Shown here: positions 11,306 to 24,197 of the stretch, in pieces
How positions within the stretch are numbered: the first letter of the stretch is position 1
Layout: each line of letters starts with the position of its first letter
NCBI RefSeq assembly: GCF_030253575.1
Contig: NC_080559.1
Span: 28,732,501-28,796,500, forward strand
Direction of reading: 5' to 3'
Length of the DNA stretch: 64,000 nucleotides
From: Rhododendron vialii
Lineage: Eukaryota; Streptophyta; Magnoliopsida; Ericales; Ericaceae
The notes under the pieces: generated by a model
The model's database searches: none
Told to the model about the DNA's origin: nothing
What the model saw: the letters and a program-made list of their open reading frames with translations, nothing else
Translations under genes and position numbers: made by a program

Positions 11306-12639
11306 GAACCGCACCTCCAGTTGCCTATAATTGGATGAAGAAACTCAAGAAAGTACGTATCTTTGTCCATTGAGTCCCCCACATTTTTTTTTGATATAAA
11401 AAATTACGTGCTTCATAGAGCATCACAAACATTGAACTGGAATTCAGGGAGGTTAAGAAAAAAAATTCACAGACTCATTGAACTTGAATTTAGGGAGGTC
11501 AATTTTTTTATTTCACAGACCTGAATTGAGTTTTGAAGAATATAAAGTAATACAGATCGAAAAGATTTGACACCATATTTGTTGTGTATAAAATTTGACA
11601 TTAGTTAGCAGACGTTAATTCATCCATTTGACATGACATTTTTAATTTGAGATTAGAGAATTTCTTTTATCATTCTGATCGCATTGCAATTGTGGAACTG
11701 GACTCAGAAAGAACCAACAAAAAAACCCGAACAGAAACATTAATGTAATTCTACTCCTGTACAGGATTGCTAGGGAAAAAATTTTAAATACAATTTTGAA
11801 TATAATTGTGTTTATATGGAGTCGTTTAATGTACACGAAAATGATTCTAAATACAGCGTGTCTGCAAAATTGTGTTCCCAAGATTTTTCGATAAATTGCA
11901 CCAACTTGCTTCAAATGTTTAAAAATCACATGCGTTCTCTTTCTTTCGAGAGTTGATAATATAATAAATGAGGCTATCATTCATTGTTTCCAAAATATAA
12001 TACTCCGTAAGTCTTTGGTGCCAATTGTAAAGCAAACTTAGATTATTAGTGTAATCTATCTTATAAATAATATCTTATCTTAATATCACTACACTTTAGA
12101 TTAGGATATAAAAAATATTTTTGACCCTACTAATATAAATTTTTGGCTCCACCTCTGCATATCATTGTTCTCCTTTTCATCGCTATGTGGTTATCTCAAT
12201 TGTAGACCATTTTTTTTATCGGCAAACAAAAATTTATTAAAATTTTTTGATAAGGATACATCAAGTTAGATAGGGGGAGGGAAATCCAGGGCTAGTAATA
12301 ATAAACTATGATCCGAAACAAAGACTCGCTTTCTACAAAATAACGCTAGCTTTTGCTTCTCTCTACTTTTCCACCATTAGGGCCCGATTGGATGCGGTAT
12401 GAGTTTTGGGTGTATTATTTATGAAGGGAGGATAAAATAGTAAGGGGTATTAGTTAAGAAATGAGGACCCACATTGATGTGATATTTATAGAAGGTGTAT
12501 TAAAAAGTAAATGGTTTGGATGATGTATTAGAGAAGGAGGATAAATTAATACTTGGTTTGGATGAAGGATAAATTGGGTGTATGATGTAAAAAGCTGTCA
12601 AATGACTCATTTGCCCTTGTGCAGTGTATAATTTGATTA

Positions 12640-15600
12640 TTTATTACGTTAAACATATAATTATGAAATCCAACTTTTAATTTAATTTTTTCACAAATAA
12701 TCAATAATAAATTCGTTAAGTAATATAATAATATTTAAAAAATCATTTTTTAAACATATAATTCGTTTTTTAAATTAGTTAAATACCACCCACATGTTTC
12801 CATTTTTATAATAATATGAAAATTTTGTTTTTAAAATGGGTTATTATATTTTGTTTTATTTCATTAATATTGGTTAATTTCATTATAAATAGCATTCATT
12901 ATTCCTATCTCATCCCACAAATCTCCATTTAAATATCTAGTTTTACATTTTTGTTTTTTTTGCATCATTTGAATGGCACACCGGGCTTGGAGCGAGTAGG
13001 AGGAGGAGATGTTGCAATTCTATATACACTCTTGTTTAGCAAAGATTTTTCATATTGTTCATGTATTTTTTTTGTAGCTGAATCCACGAGTTAGACACAT
13101 GAGGGACACGCAATTTACCAATAAAAATCATTTGTCTAAAAAAAGAGTTATAGTAATGATCCAATGAAGAAATTCAAAATTAACAACTCGATTCCATTCA
13201 AGAAATAAACAACTCGTGTCCATTCACAAAATTTTACTCTACATAAGACAATCTTCATTTCGAAATTCTCAAACTTATACTTACACCTTCATTCTGAATC
13301 GAATAAAATGTGCCAACAAAATACAACATATGAAACCTAAGAAAAAATTGCAATGCTTCATCCTCTTCTTGGTCTTCCATTGCTTCTTTTTCCTGTAGGA
13401 CTCGGTGGCGTGTTTGGATACGTATCGAACAGTTGTTAACATTTGGCTTAGATAATTTGTAAGTTCAAGACCACTTTTTTAAGGACTAGTAGGCTGCAAC
13501 ATTAGTGCCCAATTTGACCTTCTAATGTTGCCCCGTCTAAGTCCTCAACACGTCTTTGAAAAATTTATCATCATAGCCAAAAAAAATCTAGATAAGGGCC
13601 CGGTTGATACATCAAGCACAATCTTGGACACAGTTTGGAACCCAAAATGCATTCAAACATTTAATTTTTTGAACAAAAATCCTGATTCACACACGACAGT
13701 CAATTTGAACAAAAAATCAGCCATAACAGTAGCAGCACCAGATTTTGTAAAAGGTGTATCCTATTTGGACACAACAGCAACACAAACACCTCTTTGGATG
13801 CTAAAACCACAAACACACCTACTAGAACACACACACACGTACACCTGCTCAAATCCCTCAAAAAATTGCACTAGAACAATCTCCAATCCCTATTAAAACT
13901 GCAGTTTGGACACACACACACATAGAGCAGTAGCAGCAGTTGCACTTGCATAGCAATGTGCAGTAAAACTGCATTCAAACCTCAAAATGTTTGAACCAAA
14001 AACCTGCTGCACACACAACAATCAATTTGAAAAAAAACCTTGCACACTGCATGCCGAAGTGTAACCCAAAACTTTCCAGAACAGCAGCAACAGTCCAAAA
14101 ACTTTCAGCAGTCCAAAAATAACAGCAGCAGCAACAACACAACACAACACAACACAACACACACAACAGTCCAAAAACAGGTACCAATGCAGTTTGAAAG
14201 CAACCTTAGGCTCACATCAAATATCATCACTGCCAAACCCACAAAACAGCCTTCTACATTGCAGAAAACAACATGCAGATCAAGAAAATAGGTTTCTAAA
14301 CCCATAGCTAGACTGGATTGAGCTTAGAAAATTTAATTCGGGAATCATAGGGTACTCACGGCTGCATCTAATGATACATCGCCATGGTATCTACCTTAAT
14401 TAATAATAGAATTGATTCATCATTGCCCATAAATAAAGAGAACACACACATTCATGCCCATATACCTATTTTCTGAGTTTAGCATGCTGTTTTCTGAATT
14501 TAGCATGTTGTTTTGTGTCTAGTGGCAACCACATACAGCCCTGCTGATGCACACACTCACAACAACAGGACGGTCAAATATATCTAAATCAGAGGGGCAG
14601 CCCAAAAACAGTCCAAAATCACACCCCAACGATGCCCGAAAACAGTAGCACACATTGGATGAGGCGCGCACACGCACACACCCATCAGAAAAAGCATGCT
14701 CAAATACCTGCTGTACACATAAGCTTGAACCAAAAATCTGCCCCACTGGTTTTAAATCCAAAGTCACTTGAGAAGTGGGATTATGATATCGGCAGTACCT
14801 AACATGTTTTTTTGTGCCTTTTGGCTCAGATTACTTAACATCATAGCCAACTATATAACCTTTTCATAACCCATAAAAACTGCAGAAAAATGCATAACAC
14901 AATACTTAAACAGCAGAAAAGTGCATGGTAAATGCAGAAAACAACACTTAAACAGCAGAAAACTGCATGGTCAATGTAGAAAATATCACTTCATAAGCAG
15001 AAAACTGCCCTCCAACAGAACAGAATAACATGGTAACAGCAGAAAACTGCCCTCAAATAGAACAAAATAACATGGTAACAGCCGAAAACAACATTGTCAA
15101 TCAAATTTGGCTCAACTTTTACAACATCATAGCCACTTGTAACACACACTCACTTAACATAGCAATTGAAACACCAGCAGCAACAGCACAAACAGAAAGC
15201 TAAGCTAGTCATAGCCAGACCATATCCACTAGGGGTGATACCGGTCTGGTTTCGACCGGTTTGGGTGTATTTTTCGGTCGAAACCGGATATCCGGTTTGA
15301 GATTTTTAGAAACCGGAACCGGTTGAGATAAAACCGGTCCGGTTTCGACCGGCTCAACCGGTTTTGGTCCGGTTTATCCGGTTTTCATTCATGGGGCATA
15401 TTTTTTGCTCAACACATCAAAAAATTCACAATTCAACCCATAAAATATCAACCAAAAATTTATAATTCAACCCTTTTTTTTGAGCTCAACAAAAAAAGAT
15501 CAATTTTGAGCCCAATACATAAAAAAAAACCCATAAAAACATAATTAAGCCCATAAAAATAGTTTTTATATAATAAATATATTTATTAGACCATTATACA

Positions 15601-15646
15601 CCTCAAAATATCAACCAAAAATTCATAATTCAACCCCTCCCCTATG

Positions 15647-15708
<62 letters not shown>

Positions 15709-16485
15709 ATATTATACATATATATAACCGGTCCGGTTTCAACCAGTTTTTAAAACACATAAACCGAATCGAAATTATTTTTTCGGTTTATAAAATTTTA
15801 TAAACTGGAACCGGATCGAAATTATTCAACCGGTTTTAAAAATCCGGTCCGGTCCGATTTTTTCGGTTTCGATCGATTTTCCGGTTTCGAGTAACAGCCC
15901 TAATATCCACCAATATATGTCAAACCACCTATCTTTAGGCTCAGAACAAATATCATCATAGCCAATCCACTAATTTTACCAACTAACCTGTTGTTCATGG
16001 GGTTTTTTAACCAACAAACCACTGAATTTTCAATCATCAACCAAGACTTAACTTGGACAAAAAATCTGCCTTTTTTTTAACCACAAAACCTGCACTTTTG
16101 AACCAAAAACCTGCTGCACACACAGCACTTAACTGAGCACACACACACACAGCCTGCCAATTGCATGGTAAACCCAGAAATAGCACAAAACAACAAGAAA
16201 ACCCATGAACATAGCCTGCAAAAAGGGTACTCAGAGCTGAAAACTTTTTTGGGCTCAGAAAATATAAATTAGGAATCATAAAGGTACTCATGGCTGCATT
16301 TAATTATACCCCGCCAAGATATCTACCTTAATTATTCATTAAATTCATTCATCATTGCCCAGATAAAGGTACTCATGGCTGCATGTAGTTGATTTCTGGG
16401 TTTGGCATGCTGTTTTCTGCAGTTTAGCATAGTGTCTAGTGCTAAGTAAAACCTGTGATACTTGCACTTTGCACTGGATTGCAAT

Positions 16486-16516
<31 letters not shown>

Positions 16517-16959
16517 TCTAGTTGCCAGCAAGCACAACTAAAAAATGATGATGGCTCAGCAAATATAAGTTGACAATGAAAATGGTACTCATGGCTGCAT
16601 TTAATTTTACCCCACCAAGGTATCTACCTTCATTAACAAGTGAACTCATTCATCATTGCCCATAACCTGTCATGCAAATATTTTTTCCGTTAGAATCTCA
16701 CATTTACCAAAAGGTACACCAAATGCAACAATACATAACATCATCGAACCAAAGTTTAGTGTCAAAAGATTACAAGGTTTAGTGTCAAAAGATTACAAAG
16801 TTTAGTGATTACACATCCATCGGCGCTTAATTACACAAAAAATTGGTACCACTAGTTATAAAATTACTTAGTTACACAAAAAATGCCAACCCTATTTATA
16901 TCATTTGCAATATTGGCCTCTTCAAAAAATAGGTACCAATATTCTCACTCTTGGCCACT
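12640..16959. repeat. non-coding internal region of the Harbinger element with short repeats
   Basis: No conserved ORF was seen. A unit of about 90 bp containing GGTACTCATGGCTGCAT and ATTCATCATTGCCCA recurs near 14350, 16282 and 16585, with a partial copy near 16366. CTGCTGCACACACA-type blocks recur near 13995 and 16108, with a looser version near 14711. The interval 14880-15090 repeats AACAGCAGAAAACTGC-like phrases. (AC)n lies at 16486-16514. Confidence 0.6.
15230..15902. mobile_element. hAT-type MITE nested in the Harbinger element
   Basis: Termini are TAGGGGTG and CAGCCCTA, flanked by the exact 8-bp duplication ATATCCAC (15222-15229 and 15903-15910). The body is full of AACCGGTCCGG-like and CCGGTTT phrases in both orientations, with a central (AT)n tract at 15647-15727. 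It contains no ORF. An 8-bp duplication with these short terminal repeats is typical of hAT. Confidence 0.9.
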
Positions 16960-18044
16960 TCAAATTGGTCCATAGATCTCACCATTGAGGATGGCCTCAA
17001 TATATTCTTGTCTCTCCTGCTCTTTACACCCATAGAAGTTGTCCACCCTCTGTTCCTCTTCACAAATAACAACACTTAACTTGAATTTTTGTGTAAGTGT
17101 GATATTAAGCTTCCCGAGCTCGTTCTGAACGTTCTATCGACGTTCTGATAGGTATCGTTCATACCCAACTGAGTTCACCATTGCCCCCATATGGCTAGAG
17201 GTATCCTTCAGAAAAGCATTCATGTTTGCATGGAAGGATTCTTCCTCCTCACCCATTCTTGTCCTATTTCTCCCCTTCTTAGGAACAGGATTAGCCGGGG
17301 TCGAGGTCGGTCGGGGAGTGGTGGTCGGGAGTGACCTATGCGGTGTGGAGGCCGGAGGTGTGGAGTTCGGACGTGTGGAAGTAAGGGTGGGAGTGGAAGG
17401 GGTTTCATTGAAGAATGAACCGTCGAATTCTGGACCAAAGTGGAGCATGTAAACATCATCCGGTCCACCAAATACATCCGGCATTGCCATTTGCACCGGA
17501 TCCTCCGCACCCTCCCCCTTTGCCCTATCCTTTCCAAAGAGGACAACCTAATCATCAAACATTGGGAATGGCTTTATGTTCATGCCTTTGGCCTTTTTTG
17601 ATTGGGCCTACACAAACATTGTAAGTTATTAGTACGAAATCTGATGCATTAACTATCAAATAAACCATTGATAGTTACCTTTTTGTACTCCGCCCACACC
17701 GTTGAGTCATCGACCAAAATGCGTTTGTTGGTATGGTCCCAACTCATCCCACTAAGACCAGTTATGTCAAGTATCTTATGGTATGTTTGTTTCCAATACC
17801 TTACTTTTGAGTCGATGTGGGGGTTGGCCTTAATGTGTGCATCTGGCAACAACTTTGTCAACTCGACCTCACAGTGTGTGAAGAACCCGGGTCTAAACCC
17901 ATTTTCAGCAGGCCACTTTCACTTTTCAGAAAGCTCATTGATCATAACCTTGAGTAAGGTATACTCTTCCACTTGCCTCTAAGTCTTACGGGGCTTTTTG
18001 GAAGGACCTTCAATTTCAACAAGTTCGGGTTCTTCGGTAATCAT
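16960..18044 (-). pseudogene. Harbinger Myb/SANT-like accessory ORF, broken by four in-frame stops
   Basis: ATG is at 18044. One intron separates exons 17679-18044 and 16960-17607, and the frame ends at TGA 16960-16962. The first exon encodes a Myb/SANT-like (trihelix-type) domain with the PHIDSKVRYWKQTYHKI region. The second has a Ser/Pro/Thr-rich linker and a C-terminal segment with CKEQERQEYIEAIL, as in PIF-associated Myb-like proteins, which help bring the transposase to the element ends. In-frame stops lie at 17979-17981 (TAG), 17919-17921 (TGA), 17548-17550 (TAG) and 17134-17136 (TAG). The first two replace expected Trp codons. No frameshift was needed to follow the frame. The adjacent transposase remains open, so the partner ORF decayed first or has been dispensable. 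Confidence 0.85.
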
Positions 18045-18229
18045 TGCTGCCAAGTGCATTCAAGTAGTACAAGGTATATAAAAGGAGTATGACATTGAAT
18101 AATGACTTCGATTAACTAGGAAAGCTGGATGTCGCAATACAAAAGCATTGAAAGTTACAAGATCATAGCACACAACAATTACTAAGTTCAATTACAAATA
18201 CTTCAAACACGTATTAATATACAAATGTC

Positions 18230-19712
18230 TCAAATATTTTCCATAAGTCTCCCACCATTGCCTAACCAATTGTTAAACATTGCGGTAGCCAATGCATCCC
18301 TCCCCGCAGTCCATTCATTGGAAGCCTCGACGGTACCAATGTTGTCATCAACCTCCACATTATGTAGATTGTCTTGTTCCCATTGCGTATACTCGGCATC
18401 AATAGGATCGTTCGGCATCTCTCTCTTAATGAGGTTATGGACAAGGCAACAAGCTGTCACAATACGACATTGAGTCCTTATGGGGTAATAGGAGGCACAT
18501 TTCAATAGTGCGAATTGCATCTTAAGAACACCAAAGCTTCTCTCAATGACATTTCTAGCTTGGGAGTGTTTCATGTTGAAGTACTCCTCTTTCGTAGCCG
18601 GGACGCCACCTTGCCTCCAAATGTTAATGTGATATCGTTGGCCACGGTACGGTGCTAGAAAACCATCCCCATTTGTGTAGTCACCATCCACAAGGTAATA
18701 ATGTCCTGTAACCAATGGAAGTTACGACATTGACTGCGGAAAATGTAATGGACTCAAAAGAAAACATGAACTTAGAATTTGAAATGTACCATGCGGGACT
18801 TTCAAGCCAGTGGGTCTTGTAATGGTATTGTGAAGAATTCTAGAGTTTGTGGCCGAGCCTTCCCAATCAGACAATACATAAGAGAACTTTTGATCTCGAG
18901 TACAAACATCTAAGACATTAGTAGAGATCTCACCCTTCCTTGACCTATACCGTGGCTTGTCAACTGCCAGGGGATTAACTGGTACGTATGTCCCATCCAA
19001 AGCCCCAAGAAAATTCTAGAAGAAATTATGAAATAAGTGAAGTGAGAACTTATGGGGAAGCGTACTTATGGGAGAGTTTATGATTGAAAATGAAAGAAAT
19101 AGCATTCATTGAATTCGAGTGTACCTGAAACCAACTCCATCTACTGTCGTGGTAGTTAGGAGGAATAGGCTCGGGCTTTTCTAAGAGCATGTTGTAAAGC
19201 CGCAAGATGGCTTGAAGCACGACATTGAAATGCCTGCTTACTGTTTCACCCGATCTCCAAAACTCATATTTCGTACGCCTCTGCTTTGTATGGTGTGAAA
19301 TGATCCACAAGAAAATGGCAACCCTCTCCTCAAGACATACGTAGCGTGAATCCCCTAATCCAACACCTCGGACTAAAAAGCACAACCTCATAAATGTATG
19401 TCTATTCACCCTTAACTGATCGTAGCAATCACTTTCATTACCCCTCACAAGCCTATTGAGGTTATCTACTTGGGTTTGGTAAAAGTTCGGATTAAGAGAC
19501 AAGTGTGGACATGGACGTCGTTTTGTGGAGGTGATGAAGAAGTAGAGGCAAAACACAGCCAATGTAGAACTAACAAAGGCGAATAACGCCATGATTGCCA
19601 TTTCGTTTCTTCTTCTCCTTATTTGGGTCTTGTTTAATCTTGTCATCCTATCAACCCTAAAGAACAATAGCCATAAAGCAGAGACGTTCAATAGGTGAGA
19701 AACAACTCGCAT
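18230..19712 (-). CDS. PIF/Harbinger DDE transposase, three exons, about 429 aa, apparently intact
   Basis: Exons in transcript order are 19125-19712, 18790-19015 and 18230-18705. The total is 1290 nt with matching phases and no internal stop. It is a HARBI1/ALP1-like DDE nuclease that cuts and inserts the element in the nucleus. The triad is visible: Asp in LDGTYVPV (about residue 203), Asp in LSDWEGSATNS, and Glu in ERSFGVLK. HYYLVDGDYTNGDGFL and FLAPYRGQRYH are family hallmarks. The N-terminal part carries the helix-turn-helix-like region around YDQLRVNRHTFMRLC. The first ATG at 19712 may be too far upstream, and an internal Met 22 codons later (MTRLNK) is an equally good start. The gene may be domesticated or simply recently active, but the surrounding TIRs argue for a transposon copy. 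Confidence 0.9.
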
Positions 19713-20110
19713 AAAGTTCTATCCTAAAATATAGGACGGTCAAATATATCTAAAACACAAACCATCTAAATTTGGGTATGAGATGTGGACATTTTAGTTC
19801 AATGAATTATTAGCATAAGCTTGTTTCTATATTCAACTCTCAAACTACCCAAACTAGTTAACCAACTATTTGCATCAACACATAGCTTTGTTTCTTCTCT
19901 CTCATCTGTCAGCAAGATACAATCAAGACACTATTTTAACTTATATATGAAATAACAAATAAGGTGCCCGATTCGATGCAGCCTTAGCAAGGGGGATAAG
20001 CTTATCTGCCCAGATTAGCACATAAACCAAGGTTTGCCGTTTGGCAGCCCATTTCAATACCGGGATGAGTTATGCCTGGGACTATTTAATCCACCCAAGG
20101 GGGGAATTAA

Positions 20111-20178
20111 TGGGCAACATCAACCTCAGTTAGCGCTCTCTCTCTCTCTCTCTCTCTGGGCAACATCAACCTCAGTTA

Positions 20179-20220
<42 letters not shown>
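20111..20220 (+). repeat. tandem 46-bp duplication with (TC)n tracts
   Basis: The phrase GGGCAACATCAACCTCAG is repeated at 20112 and 20158, each time followed by a long (TC)n run (20136-20157 and 20182-20220). This suggests slippage or unequal exchange at the microsatellite. Confidence 0.85.
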
Positions 20221-20223
<3 letters not shown>

Positions 20224-22702
20224 TGTATGTCGTTAGGCACGTATGCCTCAATATACATAATTAGTAAATACCCATATATGTATACTAGTTCAGAATCTAC
20301 AAACATGCTTGCACATGGAAACACAGACTCAATGAGTTACTAAAACATGAAAAGAAGAAAAAAACAATAAAAATTAAAGGAAAAAAGGAAAAGGAATTAC
20401 AGAGCAAGATGAGGGAAAAAATGCAGTTGATGCTCAATGTGGCTAATGCTCAACTTGTTTCGTCAACTATGATCAACTGAAGGCACCAAAACCTTTACCT
20501 GTACAATGGAGTTTAAAATGGACCTAAAAAACAAACACATCTTGCCCGAACCAGGCAACCTAATCACAAAAGGACACTACTAACCATATCCAAATTTTTC
20601 TTTAATATGTTTTCCAATGCAGAATGTTGCCATTAATAAATACTAACAATTTTTTTCAAAATGACAGGAAAACTACAATGGGAACCAAGTTATCAGTGAT
20701 ATACATGCAATGCAACGGTGACAGTAAAACTAAGAAATAAGAAGTATCTGGTACAAGATTATTGAGATACAAATTTAATTACCAAATTTCAAGGAACACA
20801 TCTCTTTCTCTCTTCTTTTTTATTTTTTTGTAATGAGCACATCTGTTTCTGTTAGTATATACAGAGTTAGACGTATATATTGCAAAACCAGTTGATGCTC
20901 AATATCAGGAAATCCTAACCAAAAAATGGCATAATCTACTGTTTTCTGGTTTGCATGTTCTGTATTCAAGTAACAGTAGATTTTTTTTGGGGTTTACAGT
21001 TGTTCTCTGGGATTAACAGAAGAATACCAACAAATCAAGCTGAAATCAACAAAAACGAAACCATAATCAAGTTCATATACAAGAAATCTAACAGAAATCG
21101 AAACCCTAACTACAAATCGAAATCAAAATCAAAAACCCTAATCACAAATCACAAATAACAACAGATCGTTCCTGCTAGTGTAAATCAAAATCAAGAGCAG
21201 GTGTATAGCTTACCAGAATTGTGCAAGAAATCGCTCAAAATCACCACCAAAATCACACAGAATCGCACAACAAAAGACAGCTTTTTTGCGTTTTTGTACA
21301 GTGTGAAAGGAGATAAAGCGACCGAGAATGAAGAGGGGGATTAGGGAGGGCAGAAAGGTCAGAAAATCAGCTGTATACAGCCGGATTATCTATTGCTCGG
21401 TCCAGAGGTTTAGTACCTCTTCCACCGTATTGGGGTGAATACGCGAAGAAGGGGGAGAAGCGAATACAGCTGCAAAATAGCGATGCCAAAGCATCCTAAA
21501 CCAGTCCCATCACCCCTTATCCGGGGTTATAAGTGAATACACCCGAGATATACTGGATCCAATCGGGCCCTTAGGGTTTGTGTTGGGGGTGCAGCTGCCT
21601 CCTACTTCCACCTCCCTCCTCCAGCAGGACAAACTGAATCAACCAGTTTGGTTGCGAAATTTGTTGAAAAATCCAGATCAAACCGAACCGATTTTAACCC
21701 ATTCCTTCTACGAGTCCATCAATAAGCAGCCCAAAAAGCGGATCAAAAAAAAAAAAAGCAGCCCAAAAAGGTTAAAAAAACAACAACAACGACTATTCGA
21801 GTCAACCATGTTTTAGAACGCGTGTCCGGCCGTTGACGGCGTGAGGCGTTTCTTCCAATCACCCAATAATTCATCGACACGTAGTTCTCTGGCGAACCTA
21901 TCACATCATATCCAACGGTTGAGGTTCTGGCATGCGAGTACTTTGATTTACGGCGCTCCGTTATTAAAATAAGCCCAAAGGTGATGACGGCTCTCGTGAC
22001 ATCAAGCCGTCAGCCGTCTGCCGCCGGTGGGCCCGCCAGACCATATTCTTCGATTACCACAACTTGCTGCTACTCCTACTTTTCAAAATCTTTACTTTTC
22101 AGATTTCCGAATAAAAAAATCCAACGTTTTTTTTTGAAAAATGATTTTGTCAATCCTTTTTTGTTAACGTCATTTTCCTGCAAGAAAAATACACTTGCAA
22201 GGAAATGTCGTTATTAAAAAAAAAAAGTGGCAAAATCAGCAACTTTTTTTTTTCATTTTGATATTTTACCAAATTTCCCCACTAGATTTTGAAAGTAGCG
22301 TTGTGCGTAATGTCGTTCATATCATTTTTTACCTCCATTTTTACAAAATTATCCTTCATTTTTATCCATCAACTCTTTACCTATATATTAACTTTCAGAA
22401 AGACAAAAATCGTAATTGCATAAACTTTTTCTTATTAACTTTTCAAAAAAAAAAATTTACTGTACTTATTAAGGGTGGCAGAAATGGAATACTAGCTTCT
22501 TATTTTGGGGATGGAGGAAGTATCATTTATAAGAAAACTAGTTTTGAAGGTCACTCAATTCAAGCCAACTCCAAATCATCACTCTATTTATAAAAAAAAA
22601 AAAAACTCACTCTAAACCTCAAACTTAACATTCACTTCTAAAACCTAATTATTGTTCTTGAACTTTTATCAGCAATAAGTTAACATTAATCATATTTTCA
22701 AG

Positions 22703-22965
22703 GAGTTTTTTAAGTCTCCCTTTCAAGGAGTTCTTAAATATTGAATCTCACTAAATTAGAAAATGGTTGAATCCCACTAAATTAGAAAATGGCTGAATCC
22801 CAGTAATTTAGGAAGTCAATTTATATGCACATATGGATATCTTATTAAAAGGGTAAGACAGGTAATTCACCATCTGAAATGATGAAAACATAACTCCGAA
22901 AAATGGGCGGGATGAAAACTTACGTGGCATGACCGATGAGGATGAATATTTAAGTCTCCCTATTT
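22703..22965. mobile_element. copy B-specific insertion, MITE-like
   Basis: Copy A reads ATTTTCAAAGGTAG continuously (near 10492). Copy B has ATTTTCAAGG, then about 260 bp, then ATTTTCAAAGG, so a 9-10 bp duplication flanks the block. The block's GGGCGGGATGAA...GATGAATATTTAA region resembles 53490-53565. Confidence 0.55.
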
Positions 22966-23639
22966 TCAAAGGTAGCATAAACATAGATTGTGAATGGTTC
23001 TAGTTTCAGGGAAATTAAATGCACAAATACTCCTTGGATTGATAAATAAAATAGGATCTTACTTAATAAATACCGCAAAGCTTTTTCATAATTTTTGCTA
23101 GTAATTATGTTATTGTTTGGATTGGATTGGATATATATCATGGGGAATCAAATAAAGATATGTAAATTGATCAACTATTATATTAAAGATCATATGGAGG
23201 AATAATAATTTACATATCTTTAATTATCTATCTACAAGTAAAACAATATCCTTTTGGAACCAAAACTTGGCGTACGTTCCAGTGAATGGTGAGGGCCAGC
23301 GATTTCCCACTCAACAAACAGCTGACTACCTTATATCGAAAACACGTGGACTTCCCAAGGAATAATAATTAAAAACATAAATGGTAAATAGTTTTTTTTT
23401 TTTTTTTTCCAGACGACAGAATGTTACGAGTTAGTTGTTAGGTGTTACAACGAGAGTCGAATACCTCTTCCATGAGGACTTGAACTTAGAACCTTTTCTT
23501 TAACGGGGAGAGTAAAGAACCAACCACGCTAGGTAGTGTTCTGAATTGATTGGCCGACTTAGATATTGAATTTTAGTCACGAATTCGGTGGAACCGCACC
23601 TCCAGTTGCCTATAATTGGATGAAGAAAAAGAACTTTTA

Positions 23640-24197
23640 GAAAATGAAGGTAATTTCAAGCTCAAAAATCATGTGTTTACGCAAATAATTTTCCTACCAA
23701 TATAGATCTTGTTTGATAGATTTCATTGAGATCTTTTAAACGGTGTAAAAAAAATTGAAAAATTAATTTTCATTTTTGTTATATATGAGCTTAAAATTAT
23801 CTTCTTTTTGAAAAGAAAGGTTTAAAAAGAAAGCGGAACGGTCAGCCATTGACATTTCATAAAGCATCTCCCACATTGAACTTGAATTTAGGGACTTGTC
23901 AAAAAAAAAAAAAAACTTGAATTTAGGGAGGTCAGTTTTTTTATTTTTTTTAAAGAGGTGTTCCACTTTCTTTTTAAAAGTTCTTTTTGAAAAATTAAAG
24001 AAGGTAAATTCAAGCTAAAAAATCATGTGTTTACGCAAATAATTTTTCTACCAATATGGATCTTATTTGATAGATCTCATTGAGATCTTTTAAACAATGT
24101 AAAAAAAATCAAAAAATTATTTTTTATTTTCATAATATGTGAGTTCGAAATTACTTTCTTTTTGAAAAGAAATGTTTAGAAAGAAAGCGGAAAGGGG
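23640..24197 (+). repeat. imperfect tandem repeat of a MITE-like unit
   Basis: Two units of about 200 bp (about 23640-23842 and 23990-24197) share ATCATGTGTTTACGCAAATA and TTGATAGATCTCATTGAGAT-like phrases. The same family occurs at about 30780-30960 and, less closely, 30470-30770 and 56131-56352. Confidence 0.75.

Larger units (their letters stand above)
8524..11870 (+). repeat. segmental duplication copy A (partner 21887-24575)
   Basis: Long diverged collinear similarity to 21887-24575 in the same orientation. Anchors include TACGGCGCTCCGTTATT, CCCACTAGATTTTGAAAGTA, AATACTCCTTGGATTGATAA and AATTTTGAATATAATTGTGT, in the same order in both copies. Copy A has extra blocks that B lacks: 8612-8830, about 9075-10100 and 11091-11305. 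No coding content was seen. Confidence 0.85.
12380..21570 (-). mobile_element. PIF/Harbinger DNA transposon, 9.2 kb, TTA target-site duplication
   Basis: The left terminus GGGCCCGATTGGATGC starts at 12380 and the right terminus GCATC...GGATCCAATCGGGCCC ends at 21570, as inverted repeats. Exact TTA duplications lie at 12377-12379 and 21571-21573. Both ORFs typical of PIF/Harbinger elements are inside on the minus strand: a DDE transposase (18230-19712) and a Myb/SANT-like ORF (16960-18044). It is larger than usual because of nested repeats, including a hAT MITE and microsatellites. A second terminus-like motif (GGTGCCCGATTCGATGC, near 19963) shows that the right part may be composite. The element lies between the two copies of the segmental duplication. 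Confidence 0.85.

Noticed and set aside
16486-16514. CA-repeat cluster as a possible CRISPR-like array
   Set aside because: Simple microsatellite without spacers, in a plant genome.
20034-20264. Open frame rich in Ser and Leu
   Set aside because: Read through (TC)n microsatellites; low complexity.
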